In this document: in pieces, positions 18,335-27,129 of the stretch
Numbering within the stretch: the stretch's first letter is position 1
Layout of the letters: each line of letters starts with the position of its first letter
Origin: Neobacillus mesonae
Lineage (GTDB): Bacteria; Bacillota; Bacilli; Bacillales; Cytobacillaceae
DNA: 61,766 bases
Direction of reading: 5' to 3'
NCBI RefSeq assembly: GCF_023715155.1
Contig: NZ_JAMBNQ010000031.1
Span: 1-61,766, forward strand
Program-made: the position numbers and the translations under genes
Notes under the pieces: generated by a model
What the model saw: the letters and a program-made list of their open reading frames with translations, nothing else
What the model was told of the DNA's origin: nothing
Database searches by the model: none

Positions 18335-18787
18335 TTGAAGATTGAATATAAGTACAATTTTAATTTGCCTCGGGAAATCGTTTGGAAGTATATCCAGGAT
18401 GAGCAGGTCTTAAGAAATGCTCTCCCTGGCTGCCAATCGTTTGAGAAAATAGGAGACGGACTGTATGCTGCTGAGATGGGAATTCATGTGGGTCCAATTA
18501 AAGGTTTATTTGCTACCGAAGTACAGCAAACCAATCAAAAACCGCCCTCTTCTTATAGACTCATCATAAAAGGCAAGGGAAAACCGGGAGAAATTCATGC
18601 AACAGCTGATATGTTTATTAAGGAAGAAAGGAATACTTCACAGGTTACCTGCCTGGTTGATTTTGAAGCGGCTGGTTTTTTAGCTTCCTTTGGCCAAAAG
18701 GTGATGGGAGGGGTAGCAAAGATTATTTTTGGGCAATTTTTTAAAGCAGCTGAAAAGGAAATGCGAAATGAAATAAACAGTGTATAG
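18335..18787 (+). CDS. CoxG-like SRPBCC-domain protein
   Basis: About 150 residues, starting at a TTG with GGAGGGG (18322-18328) 6 bases upstream. The sequence reads as a CoxG/START-type hydrophobic-pocket fold: EIVWKYIQDEQVLRNALPGC, GDGLYAAEMGIHVGPIKGLF and GFLASFGQKVMGGVAKIIF. CoxG proteins accompany molybdenum hydroxylases such as CO dehydrogenase and help anchor or assemble them. The next gene is XdhC-like, which supports this group, but no large, medium or small hydroxylase subunit gene is in the window. The partner enzyme is therefore unknown. Confidence 0.75.
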   Translation: MKIEYKYNFNLPREIVWKYIQDEQVLRNALPGCQSFEKIGDGLYAAEMGIHVGPIKGLFATEVQQTNQKPPSSYRLIIKGKGKPGEIHATADMFIKEERNTSQVTCLVDFEAAGFLASFGQKVMGGVAKIIFGQFFKAAEKEMRNEINSV

Positions 18788-18813
18788 AAAATGTATGACA
18801 AAAACGGGCCAGG

Positions 18814-19968
18814 ATGGTAAAAGCATTATTAAATGTCAAGAAAGCGGGGCAGGGTATGGGATCGGACCAAAAGGTAACCAATTTATTATCCCAATTGATT
18901 AAAAAGCATGAATCAGGGGTTTTGGCTACAGTGGTATCTATTCAGGGGTCAGCTTATAAGAGGGAAGGGTCAAAGATGATTATAGAGGCAGGCGGTGGGT
19001 ATCATGGGATGATTTCCGTCGGCTGTTTGGAAACTGATGTGACTGAAAGTGCGGAATACGTCTACAGAACAGGAAAAACGCTGATAAAAAAATATGAGCT
19101 GGATCATGAACTTGAATGGGCCCACTCTTTGGACTGCCCTGGTACAGTTGAAATTTTAATAGAACCGATTGATTCATCTGATTTATGGCAGCGATTAGCA
19201 GATTTCTATGCAAAAAATGAGGCAGTTGTCGTATGTAAAGTACTTAAGAATGATGATTCTGACAGCCAGGTTTTACTTGTTACCAATAAGAGTGTATATG
19301 GCAGCTGGTCTGATGAATATTTTCAGGAAACTGTTGTCTCAATAGCCAAACGCAAATTATTACGGCTGACTCCACAGTCAGAAAGTATCTGTATTGAAAC
19401 AAGAGCCGGCAAAGAAGAAACTGTTTTTTTTGATGTTTATTTGGGTACATCAAAGCTATGCATTTTCGGTGCTGGTCATGATTCGGTTCCGCTCGCGAAA
19501 ACAAGTGCAATACTTGGCTTTGAAACGACCGTTATCGACCCAAGGCCCGCCTATAACACAAAAGAGCGTTTTCCATTTGCAAATCTGCTTTCAGCAGCAT
19601 CAAAACAAGTTAACATAGATTCACAGACATATATTGTCATTATGAACCATCACCTTGAAAGGGATGCGGAGGCACTCGCCTATGCATTAAAATCTGAAGC
19701 GGCTTATGTGGGCGTACTGGGACCAAGGATAAGGACGCAAAGATTGCTTGGGCATCTGAAGAATGAAGGGATTGTTTTTACACCAGAGCAATTAAAGAAA
19801 TTGTTCAGCCCGGTCGGCCTTGATATTGGCGCTGATACATCAGAAGAAATTGGCTTAAGCATTATGTCAGAAATTATTGCTTTTCGGAGCGGTCATCAAG
19901 GAAGTTTTTTAAAAAATCGTCCGTTTATTCATAAAAAGTCCCAAGTACCTGTGGAACATCCATTATAA
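18814..19968 (+). CDS. XdhC/CoxI family molybdenum cofactor chaperone
   Basis: A 384-residue protein of the XdhC/CoxI family, which binds molybdenum cofactor, protects it during sulfuration and inserts it into xanthine dehydrogenase-type enzymes. The N-terminal XdhC domain shows TVVSIQGSAYKREGSKMII and GMISVGCLE. The C-terminal Rossmann domain shows LCIFGAGHDSVPLAKTSAIL, TVIDPRPAY, IVIMNHHLERD, YVGVLGPRIRTQRLL and GLDIGADTSEEIGLSIMSEI. The start is unsure: the ATG at 18814 has only a weak CCAGG site, and the ATG at 18856 (after GGGCAGGG) is possible. It follows the CoxG-like gene by 26 bases, probably in the same operon. Confidence 0.85.
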   Translation: MVKALLNVKKAGQGMGSDQKVTNLLSQLIKKHESGVLATVVSIQGSAYKREGSKMIIEAGGGYHGMISVGCLETDVTESAEYVYRTGKTLIKKYELDHELEWAHSLDCPGTVEILIEPIDSSDLWQRLADFYAKNEAVVVCKVLKNDDSDSQVLLVTNKSVYGSWSDEYFQETVVSIAKRKLLRLTPQSESICIETRAGKEETVFFDVYLGTSKLCIFGAGHDSVPLAKTSAILGFETTVIDPRPAYNTKERFPFANLLSAASKQVNIDSQTYIVIMNHHLERDAEALAYALKSEAAYVGVLGPRIRTQRLLGHLKNEGIVFTPEQLKKLFSPVGLDIGADTSEEIGLSIMSEIIAFRSGHQGSFLKNRPFIHKKSQVPVEHPL

Positions 19969-19970
19969 AA

Positions 19971-19996
19971 GAACCCTGATTTTAGCAGGGTTGTTC
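19971..19996 (+). terminator. Hairpin between xdhC-like and aminotransferase genes
   Basis: AACCCTG (19972-19978) pairs with CAGGGTT (19986-19992). There is no good T run after it, so termination may be partial and the aminotransferase may still be transcribed with the two genes before it. Confidence 0.4.
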
Positions 19997-20015
19997 CAAA
20001 GAAGGGGTGGTCAAT

Positions 20016-21347
20016 ATGGACCAGGAGCAGGTAAAAAGCTCATTAAAAGATAATCTAGTGGAATTGGATAAACGACATTTTATTCATCCAACATCTTCAT
20101 TAAAGCAGCAGCATGAATCAGGTGCGCCGTTTATTTTTACCGAGGGTAAAGGCGTGTATGTCACAGATATCAGTGGTAAAAAGTTTCTGGAGGGTATGTC
20201 ATCTTTATGGAATGTTAATATTGGTTATGGAAGAAAGGAATTAGCGGAAGCGGCACGGGCTCAGATGGAAAAGCTTGCTTTTAGCAACTCTTTTTCATCC
20301 TACAGCAATGAACCGGCCATCAGACTGGCGGCAAAGCTTGCGGAAATAACTCCAGGTGACTTAAATGCAGTGTTCTATACTTCTGGAGGATCGGAGGCAA
20401 ATGATACTGCTTATAAATTAGTCAGATATTATTGGAAATTAAAAGGTTTCCCTAAGAAAACAAAGATTATTTCAAGGAAAAAAGGTTACCATGGTGTCAA
20501 CATTGGGGCAACAAGTGCAACTGGAATTTCTCCTTTCCATGAAATGGCCTCCTCTATGGCCCCGGGTTTCCTTCATGTTGACACTTTTTCGACGGAAGCA
20601 CTGCGGGAATGTATTGCCAGAGAAGGGGCGGATACAATTGCCGCTTTCATTTCCGAGCCTGTTCAGGGGGCAGGAGGAGTTAATATTGCACCAGATGGGT
20701 ATTTTCAAGAAATACGAAAGATTTGCAGTGAAAACAATATTTTATTGATTGCTGATGAAGTGATAACTGGATTTGGGAGGACTGGAAAATTATTTGCCTG
20801 CGAACATTACCATGTTGTACCTGATATTATGCTCCTAGCAAAAGGAATTACGAGCGGCTATATCCAGCTGGGTGCAGTTGTTTTAACAGAGCAGATCCAT
20901 AAAGAGCTGACGGCATTATCCGAAGGAGTTATGCTTCACGGGTATACGTACAGCGGCCATGCGACAGCTTGTGCGGTTGCTTTGAAAAATATTGAAATCA
21001 TTGAAACTGAAAGATTAGTTGAAAATTCTCGTATCATGGGGCAGCAGCTGCTAAAAGGGTTTCAAAAGATCAAAGCGGAGGTAGATATTGTCGGAGATGT
21101 CCGGGCATTAGGGCTAATGGGTGCAGTGGAAATCAGGGATCCTTTAGCGAATAATCGATTCCCTGCACCAATTTCACCTAAAGTAAGTGAGGAATGTGCT
21201 AAAAGAGGCTTGATTATAAGAACAGTAGGTTTTGAAGGCATGGATACTATCGTATTTGCTCCCCCGCTTGTCATTAATAAGAGAGAAATAGAGGAACTTA
21301 TTTTCATTTTAAGGGAATCACTGTTAGTGGTTCAGAATCATATGTAA
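20016..21347 (+). CDS. Class III (omega-amino acid) aminotransferase
   Basis: A 443-residue PLP enzyme of class III, probably using a primary amine or omega-amino acid as donor and pyruvate or 2-oxoglutarate as acceptor. Motifs: FTEGKGVYVTDISGKKFLEG, FYTSGGSEANDTAYKLVRYY, RKKGYHG, EPVQGAGG, LLIADEVITGFGRTGK and MLLAKGITSGYIQLGAV, where the Lys of AKG binds PLP. It resembles taurine- and beta-alanine-type transaminases; the substrate cannot be read from sequence. The ATG at 20016 follows AAGGGG; an in-frame GTG at 20007 overlaps that site. It lies downstream of the CoxG/XdhC-like pair, with only a hairpin between. Confidence 0.85.
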   Translation: MDQEQVKSSLKDNLVELDKRHFIHPTSSLKQQHESGAPFIFTEGKGVYVTDISGKKFLEGMSSLWNVNIGYGRKELAEAARAQMEKLAFSNSFSSYSNEPAIRLAAKLAEITPGDLNAVFYTSGGSEANDTAYKLVRYYWKLKGFPKKTKIISRKKGYHGVNIGATSATGISPFHEMASSMAPGFLHVDTFSTEALRECIAREGADTIAAFISEPVQGAGGVNIAPDGYFQEIRKICSENNILLIADEVITGFGRTGKLFACEHYHVVPDIMLLAKGITSGYIQLGAVVLTEQIHKELTALSEGVMLHGYTYSGHATACAVALKNIEIIETERLVENSRIMGQQLLKGFQKIKAEVDIVGDVRALGLMGAVEIRDPLANNRFPAPISPKVSEECAKRGLIIRTVGFEGMDTIVFAPPLVINKREIEELIFILRESLLVVQNHM

Positions 21348-21354
21348 GCTTCAG

Positions 21355-21393
21355 GCCCTTTCAATATTAAATGGAAAGGGCATTTATTTTTAT
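21355..21393 (+). terminator. Terminator after the aminotransferase
   Basis: GCCCTTTC (21355-21362) and GAAAGGGC (21374-21381) form a stem with an 11-base loop, followed by ATTTATTTTT. It closes the coxG-like/xdhC/aminotransferase unit. Confidence 0.75.
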
Positions 21394-21508
21394 GCTTTTA
21401 TGCTTTTAAGCTTGTTTGCGGTAAAGTAATAAAAGTTTTTGTTGAATATTATCTGAATCTTTTTTATAATTATCTTAACATAATATATAAGGATAGGAGA
21501 TAATTAGA

Positions 21509-22546
21509 ATGAAAGATTTTTTCAGCAAGCTGTTGAACGGGATGAGCATTGGAATTGTTGTTGCGTTAATTCCAAATGCGTTGTTAGGTGAAATTCTTAA
21601 ACTATTTGTGCCTCATTTTCCGGCCCTTCAGTCTGTTTTAGATATTACGGTGTTTGTAATGAGCTTATTGCCTATTTTGATTGGTGTTATGGTCGGAATT
21701 ACCTTTAATTTAACACCAATACAAACAGCCAGTGTTGGAATAGCTTCTATGGTCGGCAGTGGTGTGGTGCAAAAGACTGCTGACGGTGTATTTACATTAA
21801 ATGGGATTGGCATAACCTTAAATATTGGGATTACAGCAGCTCTGTCCGTTTTATTTGTTCGATTGCTTGGAAATAAACTAAAAGCTTATGCTATTTTATT
21901 ACTGCCGACTCTTAGTATTTTAGTACCCGGCATGATCGGATACTTGATTCTGCCATTTGTTAAGAAGTCAACTGGATTATTGGGAATGGGGATTGCCCAT
22001 GTGACAACACTCCAGCCGGTATTGATGGGGGCAATTATTGCAGTATTCTTTTGTGTCTTAATTTTGTCACCAATTTCGACGGTTGGAGTAGCGACTGTAA
22101 TTATGCTTTCGGGTATCGGGTCAGGTGCAGCGAACCTTGGAATTGTTTCAGCTGGTGTTGGTTTAGCATTTGCAAGCTACAAGGCAAACTCATTGGGTAC
22201 TGCTTTGGCACATGTATTGGGTTCACCGAAAATACAAATGAGAAACTTCTTTATGAAACCCAAAATCGCCTTTCCAATGTTGATTAGTGCGGCAATACTT
22301 GGAGGATTGGCAGGGGTATTTAATATTCAAGGCACTCCATATAGTGCAGGCTTCGGATTATCAGGATTAGTTGGTCCATTAAATTATATTAATTTAGCAG
22401 AAGGGGGCTGGACGGTTAAAAACATCTCTATTATGCTTAGTACATTCTTCATCCTGCCCATTGTTTTAAATCTCGGTCTTATATTTATTTTTTCAAGAAA
22501 ATTAAAAGTGATTAAATCAGAAGATTATAAATTACAATTTGATTAA
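21509..22546 (+). CDS. PTS-IIC-like (EIIC_2 family) membrane protein
   Basis: A 345-residue protein with about ten hydrophobic segments, starting MKDFFSKLLNGMSIGIVVALIP. The repeated glycine-rich membrane stretches and the segment YKANSLGTALAHVLGSPKIQM match the stand-alone PTS_EIIC_2 family of membrane proteins, which are annotated as sugar PTS IIC components but lack adjacent IIA/IIB partners. No phosphotransferase genes are nearby here either, so sugar transport is not established. The start ATG follows ATAAGGATAGGAG. It has its own terminator and appears to be a single-gene unit. Confidence 0.75.
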   Translation: MKDFFSKLLNGMSIGIVVALIPNALLGEILKLFVPHFPALQSVLDITVFVMSLLPILIGVMVGITFNLTPIQTASVGIASMVGSGVVQKTADGVFTLNGIGITLNIGITAALSVLFVRLLGNKLKAYAILLLPTLSILVPGMIGYLILPFVKKSTGLLGMGIAHVTTLQPVLMGAIIAVFFCVLILSPISTVGVATVIMLSGIGSGAANLGIVSAGVGLAFASYKANSLGTALAHVLGSPKIQMRNFFMKPKIAFPMLISAAILGGLAGVFNIQGTPYSAGFGLSGLVGPLNYINLAEGGWTVKNISIMLSTFFILPIVLNLGLIFIFSRKLKVIKSEDYKLQFD

Positions 22547-22555
22547 TAATTAATA

Positions 22556-22590
22556 AAAGCGGAGCAATAGCTGCTCCGCTTTCTTTTTGA
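22556..22590 (+). terminator. Terminator after the PTS-IIC-like gene
   Basis: AAAGCGGAGC (22556-22565) and GCTCCGCTTT (22573-22582) form a perfect 10-bp stem with a 7-base loop, followed by CTTTTT. Confidence 0.85.
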
Positions 22591-22773
22591 CATGAGAAAC
22601 ATCTTATCCCTGATTGGTTTATGAAAATAATCTCTTATAATACCCTTTTCTAAAATAAAATGCCACTAAATTGTTCTTCCAATTCAGTTTGTCATTCTGT
22701 TTTTGAACATTTAGTGACATATCCTCTGAAAAGGTGTCTTTTAAAACTAAATGGTATTAAGATAATTGTAAAG

Positions 22774-22791
22774 ATGTGATTTAAATCACAT
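22774..22791. promoter_or_regulatory. FNR/CRP-type palindrome upstream of qoxA
   Basis: ATGTGATTTAAATCACAT is a perfect 18-bp palindrome containing TGTGA-N6-TCACA, the form bound by FNR/CRP-family regulators. It lies about 66 bases upstream of the qoxA ATG in the 22547-22856 gap, which otherwise holds only the preceding terminator and AT-rich promoter-like sequence. The most likely reader is FNR, repressing the aerobic oxidase without oxygen; Rex or another regulator is possible. Confidence 0.65.
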
Positions 22792-22856
22792 ACCAATAGA
22801 AAGTTCTTGGAACACAGAAAATATAAAGTTCTCAGAAAAAGGAAAGGGGAAGCAGT

Positions 22857-23777
22857 ATGAAATTAAAATCGGCTTTATTAATGCTTGTTCTTACTATTAC
22901 AACAGTGCTTACAGGATGCCAGCCGCTCATGGTTCTTGATCCTAAAGGACCGCAAGCTAAAAGGCAAGCTCACGATATTTTATTATCAATTGGCATCATG
23001 TCATTTATTGTGGTTGTTGTATTCGCAATTTTGATTTACGTGTTAATCAAATATCGTGCCTCCAAGGCAAGCCCAGATTACGAACCGCCTCACATTGAAG
23101 GAAACAAATGGGTTGAGATTCTTTGTGTCGGGATTCCGGTCATTATTGTTACTTACTTCTCTATTGTATCTGTACAAAGTAACTATATTGTAGAAGCAAA
23201 ACCACAAGGTTATCAGGATAAAGAACCTTTAGTGATTTATGCATCTTCATCTGACTGGAAATGGCATTTTAGTTATCCAGAAGAAAATATTGAAACAGTT
23301 AACTACCTATATATCCCAACAGACCGTCCAATTGAATTTAAATTATATTCTTATGGTCCGATTACAAGTTTTTGGGTTCCACAGCTCGGCGGTCAGAAAT
23401 ACGCAATGTCCGATATGGTGACGACACTGCATTTAGCTGCTGATGAGCCAGGCGAAATGATGGGCCGTAACGCCAACTTCAGCGGTAAGGGAGTTGCTGA
23501 AAATACATTTAATGTCAACGCAGTGTCGCAAAAAGATTTTGATAAATGGGTAAAAGACGTAAAAAAATCTGCCAAACCTTTAACAAAAGAAGAGTTTAAT
23601 AAACTATTAAAACCAGGACATCTAGGTCAAATGACCTTCACTGGAACACACCTAGGATTCAATCCTCCGCCAGGGCATAATCACAGCGGTTCTGCCAAAC
23701 AAGAGGGTCCAACTGAAAAATCGAATATGGACATGACAGGAAATATGGATATGTCAGAAAACCATAATCATGAGTAA
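22857..23777 (+). CDS. qoxA: Cytochrome aa3 quinol oxidase subunit II, QoxA
   Basis: A 306-residue lipoprotein subunit of the aa3-type menaquinol oxidase. It has a type II signal peptide with lipobox LTGC (Cys21), two membrane helices (about 38-63 and 85-106) and an external cupredoxin-like domain. The CuA cysteines of cytochrome c oxidases are absent, as expected for a quinol oxidase, while SFWVPQLGGQKYAMSDM is typical of QoxA/CyoA. The C-terminal tail is rich in His, Met and Asn. It is the first gene of qoxABCD, with ribosome site AAAGGGG. Confidence 0.95.
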   Translation: MKLKSALLMLVLTITTVLTGCQPLMVLDPKGPQAKRQAHDILLSIGIMSFIVVVVFAILIYVLIKYRASKASPDYEPPHIEGNKWVEILCVGIPVIIVTYFSIVSVQSNYIVEAKPQGYQDKEPLVIYASSSDWKWHFSYPEENIETVNYLYIPTDRPIEFKLYSYGPITSFWVPQLGGQKYAMSDMVTTLHLAADEPGEMMGRNANFSGKGVAENTFNVNAVSQKDFDKWVKDVKKSAKPLTKEEFNKLLKPGHLGQMTFTGTHLGFNPPPGHNHSGSAKQEGPTEKSNMDMTGNMDMSENHNHE

Positions 23778-23830
23778 AAAAGAAGGAAAATTTGTCATAG
23801 ATGAATATTTTTCCGAAAGGAGTTATTAGG

Positions 23831-25777
23831 ATGGAGTTCTTTGAACGATTTGCCATACCAAATCCAAGTCTAGCAATCTATATATCAATGGTTGCTATTG
23901 CCCTCACAATGGTGGCCATTGTAGCGGGACTGACCTATTTTAAAAAATGGGGATATTTATGGCGTGAATGGTTAACAACCGTTGACCATAAACGGATTGG
24001 AATTATGTATTTACTCTCTGCCTTAATTATGTTATTCCGGGGCGGAGTGGACGCGATTATGCTTCGGGCACAGCTTGCTGTACCTGATAATAAGCTTTTA
24101 GATCCACAACATTACAATGAAGTTTTCTCAACACATGGGGTTATCATGGTCATGTTTATGGCAATGCCATTCATCTTTGCATTTATGAACTTTGTTGTTC
24201 CATTACAAATTGGGGCAAGAGATGTGGCATTTCCAAGATTAAACGCATTAAGCTTCTGGCTATTCTTCTTCGGTGCCATGCTGTTTAATATATCATTCGT
24301 AATCGGCGGATCGCCTGATGCAGGGTGGACTTCTTATTTCCCGCTGGCTGGTAATGAATTTAGTCCATCGGTTGGAACGAACTATTATATGCTTGCCATA
24401 CAAATTTCCGGTATTGGAACACTTATGACCGGTATTAATATGATTACAACTATATTTAAAATGAGAGCACCTGGCATGACACTGATGAAAATGCCAATGT
24501 TCACATGGGCTACTTTAGTAACAAACCTAATTATAGTTACAGTTTTCCCTGTCATTACAGTGGCACTTGCAATGGGAACGTTCGACCGGTTATTTGGAAC
24601 ACATTTCTTTGCCACTTCAAATGGCGGTATGGATATGCTCTGGGCCAACCTTTTCTGGGTTTGGGGACACCCCGAAGTTTATATCCTGATATTGCCTGCC
24701 TTTGGTATCTATAGTGAAATCATTTCAACATTTTCTGGAAGAAATCTTTATGGCTACAAATCAATGGTTGCTTCCATGGTTATTATTTCAGCTCTTTCAT
24801 GTATGGTATGGGCGCACCATTTCTTTACGATGGGGCAGGGAGCAGTTGCAAACAGTTTCTTCTCGATCACAACTATGGCAATTGCTGTACCGACTGGTGT
24901 TAAAATCTTTAACTGGTTATTTACATTATGGAAAGGGAAGATTCGCTTCACTGTTCCAATGCTATATTCCGTCGGTTTTATTCCGCTATTTGTAATTGGC
25001 GGGGTAACAGGGGTTATGCTGGCAATGTCAGCTGCTGACTACCAGTATCATAATACAATGTTCTTAGTCGCACACTTCCATAATACGATTATCCCTGGTG
25101 TTGTCTTTGCAATGCTTGCAGGTCTTACGTATTATTGGCCAAAAATGTTTGGATTTATGTTAAACGAAAGAATTGGGAAATGGTCATTTTGGCTTTTATC
25201 CATCGGATTCTGCTTAGCCTTCTTCCCAATGTATATTACTGGGTTAGACGGACAGGCGCGCCGTATGTACACTTATTCAGAAGCAACTGGATATGGACCA
25301 TTAAATATGCTTTCCTTCATTGGTGCAGGGGTTATGGCCATCAGTTTTGCTTTAATTGTTTATAATGTTTATTACAGTATTCGTTATTCGCCAAGAAACA
25401 TTGGTGCTGATCCATGGGACGCACGTTCACTTGAATGGGCAACACATACTCCAATTCCAGAATATAACTTTGCGATTGAACCGCATGTGGCTTCAAGTCA
25501 AGCGTTCTGGGATGCTAAGAAAAAAGGTCATGAATTATTCCCAGGTAAATTGGAAAAAATCCATATGCCAAATAACAGCGGAGTTCCATTTATAATGGGT
25601 GCCATCTTCTTTGTATGGGGATTCTCGATGGTTTTCTCACTTTGGATTCCAGCTATTCTATCCATCCTTGCAATTTTTGCATGTATGGCACTTCGTTCAT
25701 TTGAACGGGATCATGGCCGATATATTTCTGTTAAAGAAATTGAAGAAACTGAAACCAAATTGCGAGGTGTTAACTAA
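23831..25777 (+). CDS. qoxB: Cytochrome aa3 quinol oxidase subunit I, QoxB
   Basis: A 648-residue catalytic subunit carrying heme a, heme a3 and CuB; it reduces oxygen and pumps protons. Key motifs: STHGVIMVMFMAMPF (low-spin heme His), WGHPEVYILILPAFG (CuB His and the cross-linked Tyr), the HH pair in MVWAHHFFTMG, and LVAHFHNTIIPG (heme His residues). There are about 14-15 membrane helices. I chose the ATG at 23831, preceded by GAAAGGAG, giving a length very close to B. subtilis QoxB; an upstream in-frame ATG at 23801 is not supported. It overlaps qoxC by one base (TAATG). Confidence 0.96.
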   Translation: MEFFERFAIPNPSLAIYISMVAIALTMVAIVAGLTYFKKWGYLWREWLTTVDHKRIGIMYLLSALIMLFRGGVDAIMLRAQLAVPDNKLLDPQHYNEVFSTHGVIMVMFMAMPFIFAFMNFVVPLQIGARDVAFPRLNALSFWLFFFGAMLFNISFVIGGSPDAGWTSYFPLAGNEFSPSVGTNYYMLAIQISGIGTLMTGINMITTIFKMRAPGMTLMKMPMFTWATLVTNLIIVTVFPVITVALAMGTFDRLFGTHFFATSNGGMDMLWANLFWVWGHPEVYILILPAFGIYSEIISTFSGRNLYGYKSMVASMVIISALSCMVWAHHFFTMGQGAVANSFFSITTMAIAVPTGVKIFNWLFTLWKGKIRFTVPMLYSVGFIPLFVIGGVTGVMLAMSAADYQYHNTMFLVAHFHNTIIPGVVFAMLAGLTYYWPKMFGFMLNERIGKWSFWLLSIGFCLAFFPMYITGLDGQARRMYTYSEATGYGPLNMLSFIGAGVMAISFALIVYNVYYSIRYSPRNIGADPWDARSLEWATHTPIPEYNFAIEPHVASSQAFWDAKKKGHELFPGKLEKIHMPNNSGVPFIMGAIFFVWGFSMVFSLWIPAILSILAIFACMALRSFERDHGRYISVKEIEETETKLRGVN

Positions 25778-26373
25778 TGAAAGTCGATCACTCGCTGCCA
25801 TTAGAATATAGTACGAAACAAAACGGTTTGAATATTTTTGGCTTTTGGGTTTTCCTTGCAGCTGAAATCATGCTATTTGCTACACTTTTTACATCGTATT
25901 TTACATTAGAGCATAGAACTGCAGGCGGTCCAAACGGCACGGAAATATTTGAAATTGCTCCTGTTTTAATTGAAACTTTTGTTTTATTAACAAGCAGCTT
26001 TACGATTGGCCTTGGTGTTCACGCAATGCGCATCGGACGCAAAAAGGCAATGATGACATTCTTTGTGATTACCCTTCTTCTTGGCCTGGTTTTCATTGGC
26101 TTTGAAATTGATGAGTTTATTACGTATATCCATGAAGGTGCCACATTGCAGACAAGTGCATTTACAGCCATGCTGATGACAACATTAGGAACACATGGAG
26201 CACACGTTACTTTTGGATTATTCTGGGGAACAGCCATTCTTTTGCAAGTCAAAAAAAGCGGCTTAACACCTGAAACGGCTAATAAATCATTTATCTTCTC
26301 ACTGTATTGGCACTTCCTAGATGTAGTCTGGATCTTTATCTTCAGCTTCATCTATCTGAAAGGAATGATGTAA
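25777..26373 (+). CDS. qoxC: Cytochrome aa3 quinol oxidase subunit III, QoxC
   Basis: A 198-residue subunit with five membrane helices, as in bacterial heme-copper oxidase subunit III. Motifs include GFWVFLAAEIMLFATLFTSY, TLGTHGAHVTFGLFWG and SLYWHFLDVVWIFIFSFIYL, which match the CyoC/QoxC/CoxC family. The ATG shares its first base with the stop codon of qoxB, so translation is coupled. Confidence 0.95.
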   Translation: MKVDHSLPLEYSTKQNGLNIFGFWVFLAAEIMLFATLFTSYFTLEHRTAGGPNGTEIFEIAPVLIETFVLLTSSFTIGLGVHAMRIGRKKAMMTFFVITLLLGLVFIGFEIDEFITYIHEGATLQTSAFTAMLMTTLGTHGAHVTFGLFWGTAILLQVKKSGLTPETANKSFIFSLYWHFLDVVWIFIFSFIYLKGMM

Positions 26374-26374
26374 G

Positions 26375-26656
26375 ATGAGCGAATTATTTCCGCGTAAACA
26401 AATAATGGGCTTTGTCTTTTCATTAATCTTAACGGCAGCAGCCCTTACCGTATATTTCTTAAACATGTCCTTTGCAAAAGGTATGGTAGTTCTGCTTGTT
26501 ACAGCATTTGTTCAAGCTCTGTTGCAGCTTGTTGTGTTCATGCACGCTGGTGAAACAAATGATAAATGGGTTATTTATGGAAAAGTAGCTTTTATGATGG
26601 CCATAGCCCTTATAACGGTTTTCGGCACATTGCTTATTTTCCTTTGGGATATGTAA
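26375..26656 (+). CDS. qoxD: Cytochrome aa3 quinol oxidase subunit IV, QoxD
   Basis: A 93-residue protein with three membrane helices, typical of the small subunit IV of aa3 quinol oxidases. The segment FVQALLQLVVFMHAG is the usual family signature. It begins one base after the qoxC stop codon and ends the operon; a strong terminator follows. Confidence 0.93.
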   Translation: MSELFPRKQIMGFVFSLILTAAALTVYFLNMSFAKGMVVLLVTAFVQALLQLVVFMHAGETNDKWVIYGKVAFMMAIALITVFGTLLIFLWDM

Positions 26657-26662
26657 TGTATT

Positions 26663-26703
26663 AAAGAAAGAGAGCATTTTATTACGATGCTCTCTTTCTT
26701 TAT
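26663..26703 (+). terminator. Terminator after qoxABCD
   Basis: AAAGAAAGAGAGCAT and ATGCTCTCTTTCTTT form a very strong stem of about 15 bp with a short loop of 9 bases. It ends the qox transcript and faces the small convergent gene. Confidence 0.85.
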
Positions 26704-26774
26704 TTATAGAATTAATATGTTCGATTTTGAGAATTGTTCAGCTCGAGGGGCTGACCTAGGTACTTCCTTTTTTC

Positions 26775-27041
26775 TTATCTTTTCACTAAATATAGGCCAT
26801 TTCTTGGTTTAATTGGCGTAATTTCAATTCCTTTTTCAGTGTTTTCCACCATTTCCTCTGTTGCAATAAAGAACATTCCTATTAGAAAAGACATGATTGC
26901 TCCAACAATGGTACCGATTCCAATTCCTGTCGCAGGCATAATATGGCTGAAAATTCCGTATAAGAAGATCATTATACCCGCCAATAATGTAATACCGCCG
27001 GTCCATCTTGTCGCATGTAAGATTTTTGTACGCGAATTCAT
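26775..27041 (-). CDS. Small two-to-three-helix membrane protein, unknown
   Basis: An 88-residue protein on the minus strand with a strong ribosome site (GGGGAGGGTG) before its ATG. It contains two or three hydrophobic segments (GGITLLAGIMIFLYGIFSHI and IGTIVGAIMSFLIGMFFIA), followed by a short charged tail. I do not recognise a family. It lies convergent to qoxABCD and divergent from the sensor kinase gene. Its own promoter must lie in 27042-27110, near a pair of direct repeats. Confidence 0.75.
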   Translation of the reverse strand: MNSRTKILHATRWTGGITLLAGIMIFLYGIFSHIMPATGIGIGTIVGAIMSFLIGMFFIATEEMVENTEKGIEITPIKPRNGLYLVKR

Positions 27042-27085
27042 CCTAACACCCTCCCCTAATTCCCTTTATACTACTATTATTCACC

Positions 27086-27129
27086 TTGTTCACAAAATTG
27101 TCAAAACTTTGTTCACAAAGTTGTCAAAA
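27086..27129. repeat. Tandem 21-bp repeats between a membrane-protein gene and the sensor kinase
   Basis: TTGTTCACAAAATTGTCAAAA (27086-27106) is repeated with one difference at 27109-27129, a period of 23 bases. The second copy sits in ACTTTGTTCACAAAGT, which is nearly palindromic. The site lies between divergent promoters, so it could be a regulator-binding array for one or both genes. The regulator is unknown. Confidence 0.55.

Noticed and set aside
24385..24995. Alternative-frame ORFs inside qoxB
   Set aside because: They overlap an unambiguous subunit I gene and show no domain or ribosome-site support.
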